Positions 27,453 through 36,419 of a stretch of DNA of 51,975 bases are shown here, in pieces. The notes beneath the pieces were generated by a model. It saw only the letters and a program-made list of their open reading frames with translations, was not told the DNA's origin and searched no databases. A program made the position numbers and the translations under genes. The DNA lies in the NCBI GenBank assembly GCA_022730375.1, contig DZDA01000007.1:1-51975 (forward strand), read 5' to 3'. This DNA comes from Thiomonas intermedia (GTDB lineage: Bacteria > Pseudomonadota > Gammaproteobacteria > Burkholderiales > Burkholderiaceae_C). Position 1 is the stretch's first letter. The number at the start of each line of letters is the position of its first letter.

Positions 27453-27929
27453 TCAGAACCCTCCCAAGGCGCGGACCACATGCGCCGTGACGATGGCGGT
27501 ACAGAGGAAAATGATCACCGCGAGAATGGAAGGCAACTGCCCAGACCCGACGCCGCAGATGCCGTGCCCCGAGGTGCAGCCCCCACCCATGCGGGCGCCA
27601 AACCCGCCGACGATGCCGCCGACGAACAACTGCCACAGCGGCACTTTGGTCACGAAGCCTTCGCCATGCCCGAGGGTGTAGGTGAACACCACCGCGCCGA
27701 CGATCAGGCCCAGACCGTACATCAAACGCCAGTTACGGGTCGAAATGAATTTTTCGTGTTGAAAAAACGGATGGCGCGATACCAGCGACCAGACTGCTGT
27801 GTAAGCGGTACTGACGCCGCCGATCAGACCGGTCAGCCAGAACAGCACGCTGATGCCCAGGCCGATGAAAATGCCGCCATAAAGAAAAGGCTCCCAACCC
27901 AGCGGGAACCACTGCGCAATACTGTTCAT
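27453..27929 (-). CDS. YeeE/YedE-type sulfur transport protein, N-terminal half
   Basis: This 158-residue membrane protein has about four hydrophobic segments. It contains the Cys motif ARMGGGCTSGHGICGVGSG, the diagnostic YeeE half motif, and starts MNSIAQWFPLGWEPFLYGG. GAGG lies nine bases ahead of the ATG at 27929; an alternative ATG is at 27938. Two palindromes upstream suggest regulation. The likely substrate is thiosulfate or a persulfide carrier; this is family inference. It is the first gene of a three-gene unit with its partner and maf. Confidence 0.88.
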   Translation of the reverse strand: MNSIAQWFPLGWEPFLYGGIFIGLGISVLFWLTGLIGGVSTAYTAVWSLVSRHPFFQHEKFISTRNWRLMYGLGLIVGAVVFTYTLGHGEGFVTKVPLWQLFVGGIVGGFGARMGGGCTSGHGICGVGSGQLPSILAVIIFLCTAIVTAHVVRALGGF

Positions 27930-27956
27930 CAGTCTCATCCTCTTTTGGTGGGTTGA

Positions 27957-27972
27957 AGTGATATTGATCACT
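27957..27972. promoter_or_regulatory. Crp/FNR-type palindrome upstream of the YeeE pair
   Basis: AGTGATATTGATCACT is a perfect 6-bp inverted repeat around ATTG and has the GTGA-N6-TCAC core of Crp-family sites. It lies 28 bases upstream of the YeeE start, so it may act near the transcription start as a repressor. The Crp/Fnr gene at 1939-2610 is a candidate reader. Confidence 0.6.
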
Positions 27973-27980
27973 CTTTTTGC

Positions 27981-27994
27981 ATACTCCGTAGTGT
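27981..27994. promoter_or_regulatory. Second palindrome, ArsR-like spacing
   Basis: ATACT-CCGT-AGTGT is an inverted repeat with four of five arm positions paired. Sulfide-sensing ArsR-type repressors (BigR/SqrR) control similar genes, but I do not claim that this sequence matches their box. Confidence 0.3.
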
Positions 27995-28049
27995 AGGAGA
28001 GGGGCTGCGCGCTGTCTCGGCGAGATGTTGCAGCCGGTAAAATTGGGCG

Positions 28050-28634
28050 ATGTCCCAACTGCACTCCACAACCCCTCCCGACCCCGGTTCGATGCCGCCC
28101 CGCGCGCTGACCTTGTTCGACTTCGCACGTTCCGACGGCGAACTGCACGGCCGGGTGTCGCTGCCGGACCTGCCCCGCCTGAGCGAACTGTTGTCGATCA
28201 CGCAAGGGCCTCCAGTGCAATGGACGCTAAAGGGTTTTCAGCGCGAACGGATCGGCATGCGCCCGCAGGCCATGGTGACTTTGCAAGTGCGCGGGGCGCT
28301 TCCTCTGATCTGCCAGCGCTGCCTGCAGGCCATGCAATATGCGATTGACGAAGCCGTCGATTTTCGATTGGTGGCCGAAGAACCGGAACTGACTCAGGCC
28401 GAAATCGAGGCCGAGGACGAGGCGCTGCCCGCGATCCATCCCGTGGACGTGCTGAATCTCATCGAGGACCAACTCATCCTCGCCCTGCCCATCGTGCCCA
28501 TGCATGACGTCTGCCCGCAGCGTGACGCGCCCGAGCCGACGCCTTCGCGCACCGATGAGGCGCCTGCCGAGGAACGCCAGCACCCCTTCGCCAATCTGCG
28601 CGATCTGCTCGACGGTTCAAAAAAGAAACGATAG
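28050..28634 (+). CDS. yceD: YceD/DUF177 family protein
   Basis: This 194-residue cytoplasmic protein lies just before rpmF, the invariant position of YceD. It has PALTLFDFARSDGELHGRVS-like N-terminal content, MVTLQVRGALPLICQRCLQAM, the family's core, and an acidic ELTQAEIEAEDEALPAIHPV segment. In E. coli and plants the family helps accumulate 23S rRNA. It diverges from the YeeE pair. The C-terminal 30 residues are variable, as is usual. Confidence 0.9.
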   Translation: MSQLHSTTPPDPGSMPPRALTLFDFARSDGELHGRVSLPDLPRLSELLSITQGPPVQWTLKGFQRERIGMRPQAMVTLQVRGALPLICQRCLQAMQYAIDEAVDFRLVAEEPELTQAEIEAEDEALPAIHPVDVLNLIEDQLILALPIVPMHDVCPQRDAPEPTPSRTDEAPAEERQHPFANLRDLLDGSKKKR

Positions 28635-28664
28635 TGGGCTAAGTCGCGGGGCAAAGTCATCGCA

Positions 28665-28670
28665 TATAAT
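28665..28670 (+). promoter_or_regulatory. -10 box before rpmF
   Basis: TATAAT lies 26 bases before the rpmF ATG, with no good -35. It may give rpmF and the fatty-acid genes their own promoter apart from yceD. Confidence 0.4.
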
Positions 28671-28696
28671 GATTAGCTTTTTCACAGGGGATTGCC

Positions 28697-28879
28697 ATGG
28701 CCGTCCAGCAAAACAAGAAATCACCTTCGAAGCGTGGCATGCACCGTGCCCACCAGTTTTTGAGTGCGCCGCCGCTGGCGGTTGAGCCGACCACGGGCGA
28801 AACGCATCTGCGCCACCACATCAGCCCGAACGGTTTTTACCGTGGGCGCAAAGTGGTCAAGACCAAATCTGACGAGTAA
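28697..28879 (+). CDS. rpmF: 50S ribosomal protein L32
   Basis: This 60-residue large-subunit protein starts [19 protein letters not shown] and holds [13 protein letters not shown], as L32 does. It lacks the zinc-binding cysteines, as do other proteobacterial L32 proteins. It heads the rpmF-plsX-fab cluster that ties ribosome and membrane synthesis together in Proteobacteria. Confidence 0.97.
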   Translation: MAVQQNKKSPSKRGMHRAHQFLSAPPLAVEPTTGETHLRHHISPNGFYRGRKVVKTKSDE

Positions 28880-28978
28880 GCGCTTGCCTTTGCGCACCAT
28901 GCGTCGCCTGCAAATGTGGGGCGATAGTTTGTCATGCGTGCCTGCGAAGGGGCCTTCGATGCTGGCGCCCGCTGTGTC

Positions 28979-30034
28979 ATGAGTTCCACTCTGGCCGTCG
29001 ATTTGATGGGCGGAGACCATGGTCCGAAAGTGACCCTGCCAGCCTGCGTGCAATTTTTGCAGGCGCATCCGGACAGTCGGCTGATTCTGGTCGGCCAGCC
29101 TGAGGCCGTCATGCCGCTTCTGGAGTCGTTGCGCCTGCAAAACGATGCGCGCATCGAGTTCGTCGCGGCGAGTGAGGTGGTGACTTCCGACGATCCGGTC
29201 GAGGTTGCGCTGCGCCGCAAACGCGATTCGTCCATGCGCCGCGCCATCGAGCAGGTGCGGGATGGTCGTGCGCAGGCCTGCGTATCAGCCGGCAATACCG
29301 GCGCCTTGATGGCGCTTGCGCGCTATTTGCTCAAGACCCTGCTCGATATTGAACGGCCGGCCATCGCGACCTATCTGCCCAACCAGAAGGGCGAGGGCAC
29401 GCTGATGCTCGATCTGGGCGCCAACGTCGATTGCGAGCCGTTGCACCTGCTGCAGTTCGCCGTCATGGGCACGGCCTACGCGGCGGCCGGCGGGCATGCG
29501 CAGCCGACGGTTGGGCTGCTCAATATCGGCGAAGAGGTGATCAAGGGCAACGACACCATCAAGCGGGCGGCTGAATTGCTGCGCGAAGCTGATGCGCTCG
29601 GGCGTCTGCGGTTTTACGGCAACGTCGAGGGCAACGACATCTTCAAGGGCACGACCGATATCGTCGTGTGCGATGGTTTTGTCGGCAACGTCGCGCTCAA
29701 GACCTCCGAAGGTCTGGCGCAAATGCTCTCTGGCATGATCCGCGAAGAGTTCACCCGCACGCCGCTGAGCAAGTTGATGGCGCTGTTCGCCATGCCAGTG
29801 CTCAAACGATTCCGCAAGCGCGTCGATCACCGCCGTTACAACGGCGCGGCCCTGCTGGGTCTGCGCGGCCTGGTCGTCAAGAGCCACGGCTCGGCGGATG
29901 CCTTTGGCTTCGAGCAGGCGCTGCTGCGCGCGCATGAAGCGGTGCAGGGCGACGTGGTGCGCCATACCGAACGAATTCTCGAAGTGATGCACGAGTCATC
30001 ACCCGCCGGGGCCGCGCTCGCTCCGGCGAGTTGA
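28979..30034 (+). CDS. plsX: Phosphate acyltransferase PlsX
   Basis: This 351-residue enzyme makes acyl-phosphate from acyl-ACP for phospholipid synthesis. It has [11 protein letters not shown] at the start, [35 protein letters not shown] and the [15 protein letters not shown] segment. Start MSSTLAVD is chosen; an ATG at 28934 would add 15 residues without a family match. fabH follows after a 35-base gap. Confidence 0.96.
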   Translation: MSSTLAVDLMGGDHGPKVTLPACVQFLQAHPDSRLILVGQPEAVMPLLESLRLQNDARIEFVAASEVVTSDDPVEVALRRKRDSSMRRAIEQVRDGRAQACVSAGNTGALMALARYLLKTLLDIERPAIATYLPNQKGEGTLMLDLGANVDCEPLHLLQFAVMGTAYAAAGGHAQPTVGLLNIGEEVIKGNDTIKRAAELLREADALGRLRFYGNVEGNDIFKGTTDIVVCDGFVGNVALKTSEGLAQMLSGMIREEFTRTPLSKLMALFAMPVLKRFRKRVDHRRYNGAALLGLRGLVVKSHGSADAFGFEQALLRAHEAVQGDVVRHTERILEVMHESSPAGAALAPAS

Positions 30035-30069
30035 GTCACCCCGCGGCACCTCTCTGAACGATCTGTTCC

Positions 30070-31047
30070 ATGTCCTCCTATTCCCGTATTTCCGGCACCG
30101 GCAGCGCACTGCCCCCGCGCAAAATCAGCAACGACGAGCTGGCTGCCGATCTGGCCCAGCGCGGCGTCGAAACCAGCGATGCGTGGATTGTGGCGCGCAC
30201 CGGCATCCGTTTTCGTCACTTCGCTGAAGAAGGGATGACCAGTGTCGATCTCGGCGAACAAGCGGCCCGTCACGCCCTCGAATCGGCCGGACTGCAGGCC
30301 CATGACATTGGCCTGATCATCGTGGCTACGTCCACGCCGGACATGATTTTTCCCTCCAACGCTGCCCTCATCCAGGGCCGTCTTGGCGCAGCCGGAGGCG
30401 CGGCCTTCGACGTGCAGGCGGTATGCGCCGGATTCGTCTACGCGCTGACCGTGGCCGACCAGTTCGTGCGCAGCGGCATGACGCGGCATGCCCTGGTCAT
30501 TGGCGCCGAGGTGTTTTCGCAGATTCTCGATTTCAACGATCGCACCACCTGCGTGCTGTTTGGCGATGGCGCTGGCGCCGTGGTGCTCAGTGCCAGCGAA
30601 ACGCCGGGGGTGCTGGCCAGCGCGCTGCATGCGGACGGCCGTCAATCGTCCATTCTGTGCACGCCGGGGCGCGTGTCGAGCGGCCAGGTTGCCGGCAGTC
30701 CTTTCCTGAAAATGGATGGGCAGGCGGTATTCAAGCAAGCCGTCCATGTGCTGGAAGACGTGGCCCGCGAGGCGCTGGCCAAGGCCGACCGCTTGCCCGC
30801 CGATGTGGACTGGATGGTGCCGCATCAGGCCAATATCCGCATCATGACGCATACCGCCAAAAAACTCGGTATTCCGCTCGGCAAAATCGTCGTGACCGTC
30901 GATCAGCACGGCAACACCTCGGCCGCCTCGATTCCGCTGGCGCTCGATGTCGCCGTGCGCAGCGGGCAGATTCAGCGCGGCGACACCTTGCTGTTCGAGG
31001 CCGTCGGCGGCGGGTTGACCTGGGGCGCTGCGGTCGTCGATTACTGA
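30070..31047 (+). CDS. fabH: Beta-ketoacyl-ACP synthase III
   Basis: This 325-residue enzyme condenses acetyl-CoA with malonyl-ACP to start fatty-acid synthesis. The catalytic triad is seen as Cys in [12 protein letters not shown], His in VPHQANIRI and Asn in [11 protein letters not shown]. The N-terminal [16 protein letters not shown] and [11 protein letters not shown] regions match the family. It lies between plsX and fabD. Confidence 0.97.
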   Translation: MSSYSRISGTGSALPPRKISNDELAADLAQRGVETSDAWIVARTGIRFRHFAEEGMTSVDLGEQAARHALESAGLQAHDIGLIIVATSTPDMIFPSNAALIQGRLGAAGGAAFDVQAVCAGFVYALTVADQFVRSGMTRHALVIGAEVFSQILDFNDRTTCVLFGDGAGAVVLSASETPGVLASALHADGRQSSILCTPGRVSSGQVAGSPFLKMDGQAVFKQAVHVLEDVAREALAKADRLPADVDWMVPHQANIRIMTHTAKKLGIPLGKIVVTVDQHGNTSAASIPLALDVAVRSGQIQRGDTLLFEAVGGGLTWGAAVVDY

Positions 31048-31077
31048 GTCTTGCAGACGTTCAACTCCTGTACCAAC

Positions 31078-32013
31078 ATGACATTTGCATTCGTTTTCCC
31101 CGGGCAAGGTTCACAGTCCGTCGGCATGCTCGATAAGGTGGCCGATCATCCTGCCGTGCGCGCCACCCTGCAGGAGGCCAGCGCGGCCCTGTCGCAGGAT
31201 GTGGGCGCTCTGATCGCGCAGGGCCCGGCCGAGCATCTCAATCTGACGACCAACACCCAGCCCGTCATGCTCACTGCGGGCGTGGCGCTTTATCGCCTTT
31301 GGCTGGCCGAGGGCGGACGCAAGCCCGACTTTGTCGCCGGACACAGTCTGGGCGAGTACACCGCGCTGGTCGCGGCAGAAAGCCTCACGCTGACCGACGC
31401 CTTGCCCTTGGTGCGTTTTCGCGCCCAGGCCATGCAAGACGCGGTTCCCGTTGGGGCCGGCGGCATGGCGGCCGTGCTGGGTCTGGACGATGCCGGAGTG
31501 CGTGCCGGGTGCGCCCAAGCTGCGCAGGAGACCGGCGAAGCGGTGGAAGCGGTCAATTTCAATTCGCCGGGCCAGGTGGTGATCGCCGGGACGCAAGCCG
31601 CCGTGGCGCGCGCCTGCGAGGTGCTGAAAGCGGCCGGGGCCAAGCGCGCCTTGCCGCTGGCGGTTTCGGCGCCGTTTCACAGCAGTCTGCTGCAGGGCGC
31701 GGCCGACCAGTTGCGCGCCTATCTGCAAGGGGTGGCGATCAAGGCGCCGCAGATCACGCTGATCAATAATGTGGATGTGGCGCATCCAACCGATCCCGAT
31801 CAAATCGGCGACGCGCTGGCGCGTCAGGCTTGTCATGCCGTGCGCTGGGTCGAGTGCGTGCAGGCCATCGCGAAGGCGGGCTGCACGACGCTGGTCGAAT
31901 GTGGTCCGGGTAAAGTGCTGCATGGCCTGACCCGCCGGATCGATCCCGCCCTGCAGTCTTTTGCCCTGGACGATCTGTCCGCTGTTCCTTCCATTCAAAC
32001 CGCCCTGGCATGA
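31078..32013 (+). CDS. fabD: Malonyl-CoA:ACP transacylase
   Basis: This 311-residue transferase loads malonyl groups on ACP. It has FAFVFPGQGSQSVGML, the nucleophile serine in GHSLGEYTALVAA, Arg in VRFRAQAMQ and the His in SAPFHSSLL. The ATG at 31078 starts MTFAFVFPGQG; an earlier TTG is unlikely. The stop overlaps the fabG start as ATGA, so the two are coupled. Confidence 0.97.
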   Translation: MTFAFVFPGQGSQSVGMLDKVADHPAVRATLQEASAALSQDVGALIAQGPAEHLNLTTNTQPVMLTAGVALYRLWLAEGGRKPDFVAGHSLGEYTALVAAESLTLTDALPLVRFRAQAMQDAVPVGAGGMAAVLGLDDAGVRAGCAQAAQETGEAVEAVNFNSPGQVVIAGTQAAVARACEVLKAAGAKRALPLAVSAPFHSSLLQGAADQLRAYLQGVAIKAPQITLINNVDVAHPTDPDQIGDALARQACHAVRWVECVQAIAKAGCTTLVECGPGKVLHGLTRRIDPALQSFALDDLSAVPSIQTALA

Positions 32014-32780
32014 GCAATACCTCCCCTGACACTTCCACCGCCCAACCGCTTGCCGGTCAGATCGCCCTGGTCACGGGGGCATCGCGCGGCATCGGTGCGG
32101 CCATTGCGGCAGATCTGGCCGCTGCTGGTGCTCGCGTCGTCGGCACGGCGACCTCGGAGTCCGGCGCGAACGCCATTACCGAGGCCCTGCAGGCCTTCGG
32201 CGGGCGAGGGGCTGTGCTCGATGTGAACGACGCCGAGGCGGGCGCCCGTCTGGTCGACGAGATCGTCAAAGCAGAAGGCGGGCTGCAGATCCTGGTGAAC
32301 AATGCCGGCATCACTCGCGACATGCTGGCCATGCGCATGAGCGACGCCGACTGGGACGCCGTGATTTCGACCAATCTGAGCAGTGTGTTTCGCATGTCGC
32401 GCGCTGTGATGCGCACCATGATGAAGCAGCGCTACGGCCGCATCGTCAACATCACCTCGGTCGTCGGCGCGTCCGGCAATCCGGGGCAGGCCAATTACGC
32501 GGCGGCCAAGGCCGGCGTGGCGGGCATGACCCGAGCGCTGGCGCAAGAACTGGGCAGCCGCAACATCACGGTCAATTGCGTGGCGCCGGGGTTCATCGAT
32601 ACCGACATGACCCGGGCGCTGACCGAGGCGCAGACCCAGCCGATGCTGGCGCGCATTCCCCTGGGCCGGCTGGGCAAGCCTGAAGAGATCGCGCATGCGG
32701 TGTCTTTCCTGGCCTCGCCCTTGGCGGCCTATATCACCGGCGCCGTTCTGCATGTGAACGGCGGCATGTACATGCAATAA
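32010..32780 (+). CDS. fabG: 3-oxoacyl-ACP reductase FabG
   Basis: This 256-residue short-chain dehydrogenase reduces 3-oxoacyl-ACP with NADPH. It has [16 protein letters not shown] (dinucleotide site), [14 protein letters not shown], the catalytic Ser-Tyr-Lys in ITSVVGAS and YAAAKAG, and the C-terminal [12 protein letters not shown]. The N-terminal 14 residues before GQIALVTG are slightly longer than in E. coli. It overlaps fabD; acpP follows after 110 bases that hold a promoter. Confidence 0.96.
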   Translation: MSNTSPDTSTAQPLAGQIALVTGASRGIGAAIAADLAAAGARVVGTATSESGANAITEALQAFGGRGAVLDVNDAEAGARLVDEIVKAEGGLQILVNNAGITRDMLAMRMSDADWDAVISTNLSSVFRMSRAVMRTMMKQRYGRIVNITSVVGASGNPGQANYAAAKAGVAGMTRALAQELGSRNITVNCVAPGFIDTDMTRALTEAQTQPMLARIPLGRLGKPEEIAHAVSFLASPLAAYITGAVLHVNGGMYMQ

Positions 32781-32855
32781 CACCTGCCGAAACGCGCGAC
32801 GTTGTCGCCGGGCGGGGTTATGCTCTCGGCCTGTCGCCAAGTCAGCTTCGGCGCT

Positions 32856-32864
32856 TGCTAAAAT
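32856..32864 (+). promoter_or_regulatory. Extended -10 promoter of acpP
   Basis: TGCTAAAAT is an extended -10 element (TG-N-TAAAAT). Transcription from here would begin about 20 bases before the acpP ATG, leaving the GGAGG site in the leader. ACP needs far more protein than the fab enzymes, so a private promoter is expected. Confidence 0.55.
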
Positions 32865-32890
32865 TTTTCATATTTCCACTGGAGGTTTCA

Positions 32891-33130
32891 ATGAGTGACA
32901 TCGAACAGCGCGTCAAGAAGATCATCGCCGAGCAACTGGGCGTTGCCGAAGACCAGGTGACCAACGAAAAATCCTTCGTGGATGATTTGGGCGCCGATTC
33001 TCTGGACACGGTCGAACTGGTCATGGCGCTGGAAGACGAATTCCACATCGAGATTCCCGACGAAGACGCCGAGAAGATCACCACCGTGCAACTGGCGGTT
33101 GACTACGCCAAGGCGCACTACAAGGCCTGA
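32891..33130 (+). CDS. acpP: Acyl carrier protein
   Basis: This 79-residue acidic carrier has the phosphopantetheine-bearing serine in [15 protein letters not shown] and the usual [18 protein letters not shown] start. A strong GGAGG site lies five bases ahead of the ATG. AcpS, which adds its prosthetic group, is encoded at 45735-46130 in the same window. Confidence 0.98.
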   Translation: MSDIEQRVKKIIAEQLGVAEDQVTNEKSFVDDLGADSLDTVELVMALEDEFHIEIPDEDAEKITTVQLAVDYAKAHYKA

Positions 33131-33133
33131 TGA

Positions 33134-33171
33134 AGGGCCGGATTGCAGAGCCGATTTCTTTGATCGGCCCT
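33134..33171 (+). other. Two competing stems after acpP
   Basis: AGGGCCG can pair with CGGCCCT around a 24-base loop, or GCCGAT with ATCGGC around TTCTTTG. These are mutually exclusive because both use the same 3' bases. No T-run follows. The stem could cut read-through from acpP to fabF or protect the short acpP message. Confidence 0.4.
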
Positions 33172-33265
33172 GCACTTTAAGCGACCTTGTTTTGAATTCA
33201 TCTTGTTCTGACTCACTAATGCTCGCGTCCATGCGTCTGCGCTGGCGCGGCTTGCCTGATTTCAC

Positions 33266-34501
33266 ATGACTCTTCGCCGACGAATTGCGATTACTGGCCT
33301 AGGCGCGGTTTCCCCGCTGGGCAACACGCTGGATGACAACTGGGCAAACCTGCTCGCTGGCAAATCCGGCATCGGACGCATCACCAAGTTCGATGCCTCG
33401 GCCTATTCCGTGCAAATCGCAGGCGAAGTCCGTGATTTCGATGTGACGCAGTACATCGCTGCCAAGGAAGCGCGGCATATGGATACCTTCATCCACTACG
33501 GCATCGCCGCGTCGATGCAGGCTGTACGTGACAGCGGTATCGACCAGGCCGGGCTCGATCCCGAACGGGTCGGCGTGCTGGTGGGTTCGGGCATCGGCGG
33601 TCTGCCACTGATCGAAAACACCTACAAGGAACTGCTCGACCGCGGCCCACGCCGCGTCACGCCGTTCTTCGTGCCGGCGTCGATCATCAATATGGTCTCC
33701 GGGCATGTGTCTATCGAATATGGTTTTCAGGGCCCCAACCTCTCCGTCGTTACGGCCTGCACCACCGGGCTGCACGCCATCGGCTTGGCTGCGCGCCTCA
33801 TCGAAGCCGGAGATGCTGACGTCATGGTTGCAGGCGGCGCTGAGGCCACGGTATCGCCATTGGGTATCGGTGGTTTTGCATCAGCGCGCGCCCTGTCCAC
33901 TCGTAATGACGATCCGACCAGCGCAAGCCGCCCGTGGGACAAAGACCGCGATGGGTTCGTGCTCGGGGAAGGTGCGGGCGTGATGGTGCTGGAAGACTAC
34001 GACCTCGCAGTCAAGCGCGGTGCCAGAATTTACGCCGAGCTCGTCGGTTTCGGCATGAGCGGTGACGCCGGGCATATCACGGCACCCAACACCGACGGCC
34101 CCCGCCGCAGCATGTTGCTGGCGCTGAAAAACGCAGACGTGGCCGCCGATCAGGTGCAAATGGTCAACGCCCACGGCACCTCCACCCCGCTGGGCGACAA
34201 GAATGAGTCCGATGCCATCAAGCTCGCTTTTGGCGACCATGCCTACAAGCTGGTGGTTAATTCCACCAAATCGATGACCGGCCACCTGCTCGGTGGCGCC
34301 GGGGGCGTCGAGTCGGTCTATACCGTGTTGTCATTGCATCACCAGGTCTGCCCGCCCACCATCAATCTGCAGACGCCCGATCCGGAATGCGATCTGGACT
34401 ACTGCGCCAACACCGCGCGCGACATGCGCATCGATTACGCGCTGAAAAACAACTTCGGCTTTGGCGGCACCAACGGGTCGCTGCTGTTCAAGCGCGTCTG
34501 A
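33266..34501 (+). CDS. fabF: Beta-ketoacyl-ACP synthase II
   Basis: This 411-residue enzyme elongates acyl-ACP. It has the nucleophile Cys in VVTACTTGLHAIG, the histidines in NAHGTSTPLGDKNES and STKSMTGHLLGGAGG, and the FGFGGTNGSLLF end. The start at 33266 gives MTLRRRIAITGLGAVSPLG. The length is the standard one. It lies after acpP, with a 135-base gap holding the stems noted above. Confidence 0.97.
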   Translation: MTLRRRIAITGLGAVSPLGNTLDDNWANLLAGKSGIGRITKFDASAYSVQIAGEVRDFDVTQYIAAKEARHMDTFIHYGIAASMQAVRDSGIDQAGLDPERVGVLVGSGIGGLPLIENTYKELLDRGPRRVTPFFVPASIINMVSGHVSIEYGFQGPNLSVVTACTTGLHAIGLAARLIEAGDADVMVAGGAEATVSPLGIGGFASARALSTRNDDPTSASRPWDKDRDGFVLGEGAGVMVLEDYDLAVKRGARIYAELVGFGMSGDAGHITAPNTDGPRRSMLLALKNADVAADQVQMVNAHGTSTPLGDKNESDAIKLAFGDHAYKLVVNSTKSMTGHLLGGAGGVESVYTVLSLHHQVCPPTINLQTPDPECDLDYCANTARDMRIDYALKNNFGFGGTNGSLLFKRV

Positions 34502-34561
34502 GGGACAATTTAGCTGTCCTTTGCATTCCCCCTGTGCATTCCCCTCTCTCAACAGAGCAGC

Positions 34562-34984
34562 ATGAAGACCCTTGCACCCCTGCAGATCCGGGTCGAACAT
34601 TTCGGCCGCTGGCATCTGCTGCTCGGGCTGTTCAGTTCGGCGTCCCTGCTCGCCGCCGGGTGGACGGTCTGGGTCTGGCGCGATACCGATTCGCTCAGCC
34701 TGATGGCGGCTTTTGCGGCCGCCATATTCCTGGCCATTCTGTCAGCGCAGTACCCCTACTGGACCATCCGCCCGTTCACGCTGTTTCACGGCGAGCGCGG
34801 CTGGAAGTTGCAGCGCGGCGACGGTCTGGAAGATGTGCTTCAGGTGCGAGGCATGGTGCTGCCGGGGCTGCTGCTGGTACTGGGCCTGACGGCGAAGGGG
34901 CGCGTGGTTCTGCCCGTGCCCAGCGATATCCAACCCGGCATTTTTCGCGAACTGCGACTGCGCTTGGGTGCACTGCCGCATTGA
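34562..34984 (+). CDS. Small membrane protein, YgfX-like
   Basis: This 140-residue protein has two adjacent hydrophobic segments (residues 19-38 and 46-63) joined by a short loop, then a soluble C-terminal domain with LQVRGMVLPGLLLVLGL and RGRVVLPVPSD-like beta strands ending RELRLRLGALPH. Size and layout recall YgfX/CptA, which are two-span proteins with a small cytoplasmic tail. Similarity is structural and weak, so the name is tentative. It lies between fabF and rpoE, six bases before the latter, and may be expressed with it. Confidence 0.5.
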   Translation: MKTLAPLQIRVEHFGRWHLLLGLFSSASLLAAGWTVWVWRDTDSLSLMAAFAAAIFLAILSAQYPYWTIRPFTLFHGERGWKLQRGDGLEDVLQVRGMVLPGLLLVLGLTAKGRVVLPVPSDIQPGIFRELRLRLGALPH

Positions 34985-34990
34985 GTTCAG

Positions 34991-35596
34991 GTGGAGCAAG
35001 ACACCCAGAGTGATGCCGTGCTGGTCCAGCAGGTCCAGGCGGGGCAGCAGAAGGCCTTCGACCTGCTCGTGGCCAAATACCAGCGCCGCATTTATCGTTT
35101 GGTGCTGCGTTTCATTCGCGATCCGGCGCTGGCGGAAGACGTGGCGCAAGAGACTTTTTTGCGCGCTTACCGGGCCATAGGGCAGTTTCGTGGCGAAAGC
35201 CAGTTCTATACCTGGCTCTATCGCATCGCGGTCAATACGGCCAAAAAAGCCATTTCCGACGATATTCGCGACCCGACGGTGTCCGAAGGTAATGCGTTGG
35301 GCCATGATGAAGAAACTTTTAGCCCGACCGAGCTACTAACCAACCACGAAACGCCGGAGTCCATTCTGGTTTCGAAAGAAATCGTGCAAACGGTGAATGC
35401 CGCGATGGAGTCTTTGCCAGAAGATTTGCGCATGGCGATCACTCTGCGCGAGATTGAGGGTTTGAGTTACGAAGATATTGCCGAAGCCATGCAATGCCCG
35501 ATCGGCACGGTGCGCTCGCGGATTTTTCGTGCCCGCGAAGCGATCGCAGAGCGTCTGCGGCCCGTGATCGAGCATAAAGGTGGCAAGCGGTGGTGA
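34991..35596 (+). CDS. rpoE: RNA polymerase sigma factor RpoE (AlgU-type)
   Basis: This 201-residue extracytoplasmic-function sigma factor directs the envelope-stress response. It has region 2 (FDLLVAKYQRRIYRLVLRFI, VAQETFLRAYRAI, SQFYTWLYRIAVNTAKK) and region 4 (MESLPEDLRMAITLREIEGL, SYEDIAEAMQCPIGTVRSRI). The start is GTG at 34991, six bases after the preceding stop. It is held by RseA, encoded next. The Arg-rich C-terminus is typical. Confidence 0.96.
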   Translation: MEQDTQSDAVLVQQVQAGQQKAFDLLVAKYQRRIYRLVLRFIRDPALAEDVAQETFLRAYRAIGQFRGESQFYTWLYRIAVNTAKKAISDDIRDPTVSEGNALGHDEETFSPTELLTNHETPESILVSKEIVQTVNAAMESLPEDLRMAITLREIEGLSYEDIAEAMQCPIGTVRSRIFRAREAIAERLRPVIEHKGGKRW

Positions 35597-35627
35597 GCCT
35601 ACGGTTGAGCTTTGTTGGAGACAGGAA

Positions 35628-36419
35628 ATGAGTCAAGACATGTCGCGCGAGCAACTCTCCGCTTTGATGGATGCGGAGGGGGAGTACCGTGGGCAATCCG
35701 TGCGGGCGGACGCTACGGCGGCTTTTATCCGCCAAGTGGCTTCGGACGACGCCGCGCGGCGTGACTGGCTGATTTACGCACAGATCGGCGATGTGCTGCG
35801 TTCTTCCGATCTCACGCCGATGCCCGGTGAGGCTGATTTTTTGCAGCGCGTCAGCGCGGCGATTGCGCGCGAACCCATCGTGCTGCAGCCGCAAGCCGTG
35901 GCGAAAACGGCTACGGTGGCTGATGGATCGGCGGGATCGGCGCCCCGCTCTGCCGCGCAACGCCGCCCGCACTGGAGCACGCGCATGGCCGCTGGCATGG
36001 CGGCTGTGGCCGGGGTGGCGGTGATGGCCTGGGTGGCATTGCCGGGATTGCAGAACGCCGAACCGTCAGGCGCGGCGCCGAAGGTGGCGTCAGTCGGAGT
36101 TCTGGGTTCGAAGGGGCAGATGCCTGTAGCCGATATCCAGATTGCTCCGCCTCTCAACCAAGTGGCCCGAGCGGGTTTGATCCAGGCCGATCTGTCGGCG
36201 CAGAGTCCGCAGCGGGGCGAGGGCGGTCAAGGGGCGACCCAGATCGTTCCCGTGTCGGAGCAAATGCCCATGGTCGAATACCTCCTGGCGCATCAGCAGA
36301 TGGCCGGAGGCATGATGCCCGCCGCGCCGGCCACGCTGCAATGGGTTCGAAATCGGTCTGCTGAGTCGGCCGAGGAGGCCGGCCTCCATCAGGCCGCGCC
36401 CGCAGCGCAATCGCACTGA
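35628..36419 (+). CDS. rseA: Anti-sigma-E factor RseA
   Basis: This 263-residue protein sequesters RpoE at the membrane. The N-terminal cytoplasmic domain (REQLSALMDAEGEYRG, ARRDWLIYAQIGDVLR) resembles MucA/RseA. A single membrane segment near residues 125-142 (AVAGVAVMAWVALPGL) follows, and the periplasmic part is Gln/Pro-rich. GGAGACAGGAA precedes the ATG at 35628. Its stop overlaps the rseB ATG, so both are coupled. Confidence 0.92.
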   Translation: MSQDMSREQLSALMDAEGEYRGQSVRADATAAFIRQVASDDAARRDWLIYAQIGDVLRSSDLTPMPGEADFLQRVSAAIAREPIVLQPQAVAKTATVADGSAGSAPRSAAQRRPHWSTRMAAGMAAVAGVAVMAWVALPGLQNAEPSGAAPKVASVGVLGSKGQMPVADIQIAPPLNQVARAGLIQADLSAQSPQRGEGGQGATQIVPVSEQMPMVEYLLAHQQMAGGMMPAAPATLQWVRNRSAESAEEAGLHQAAPAAQSH

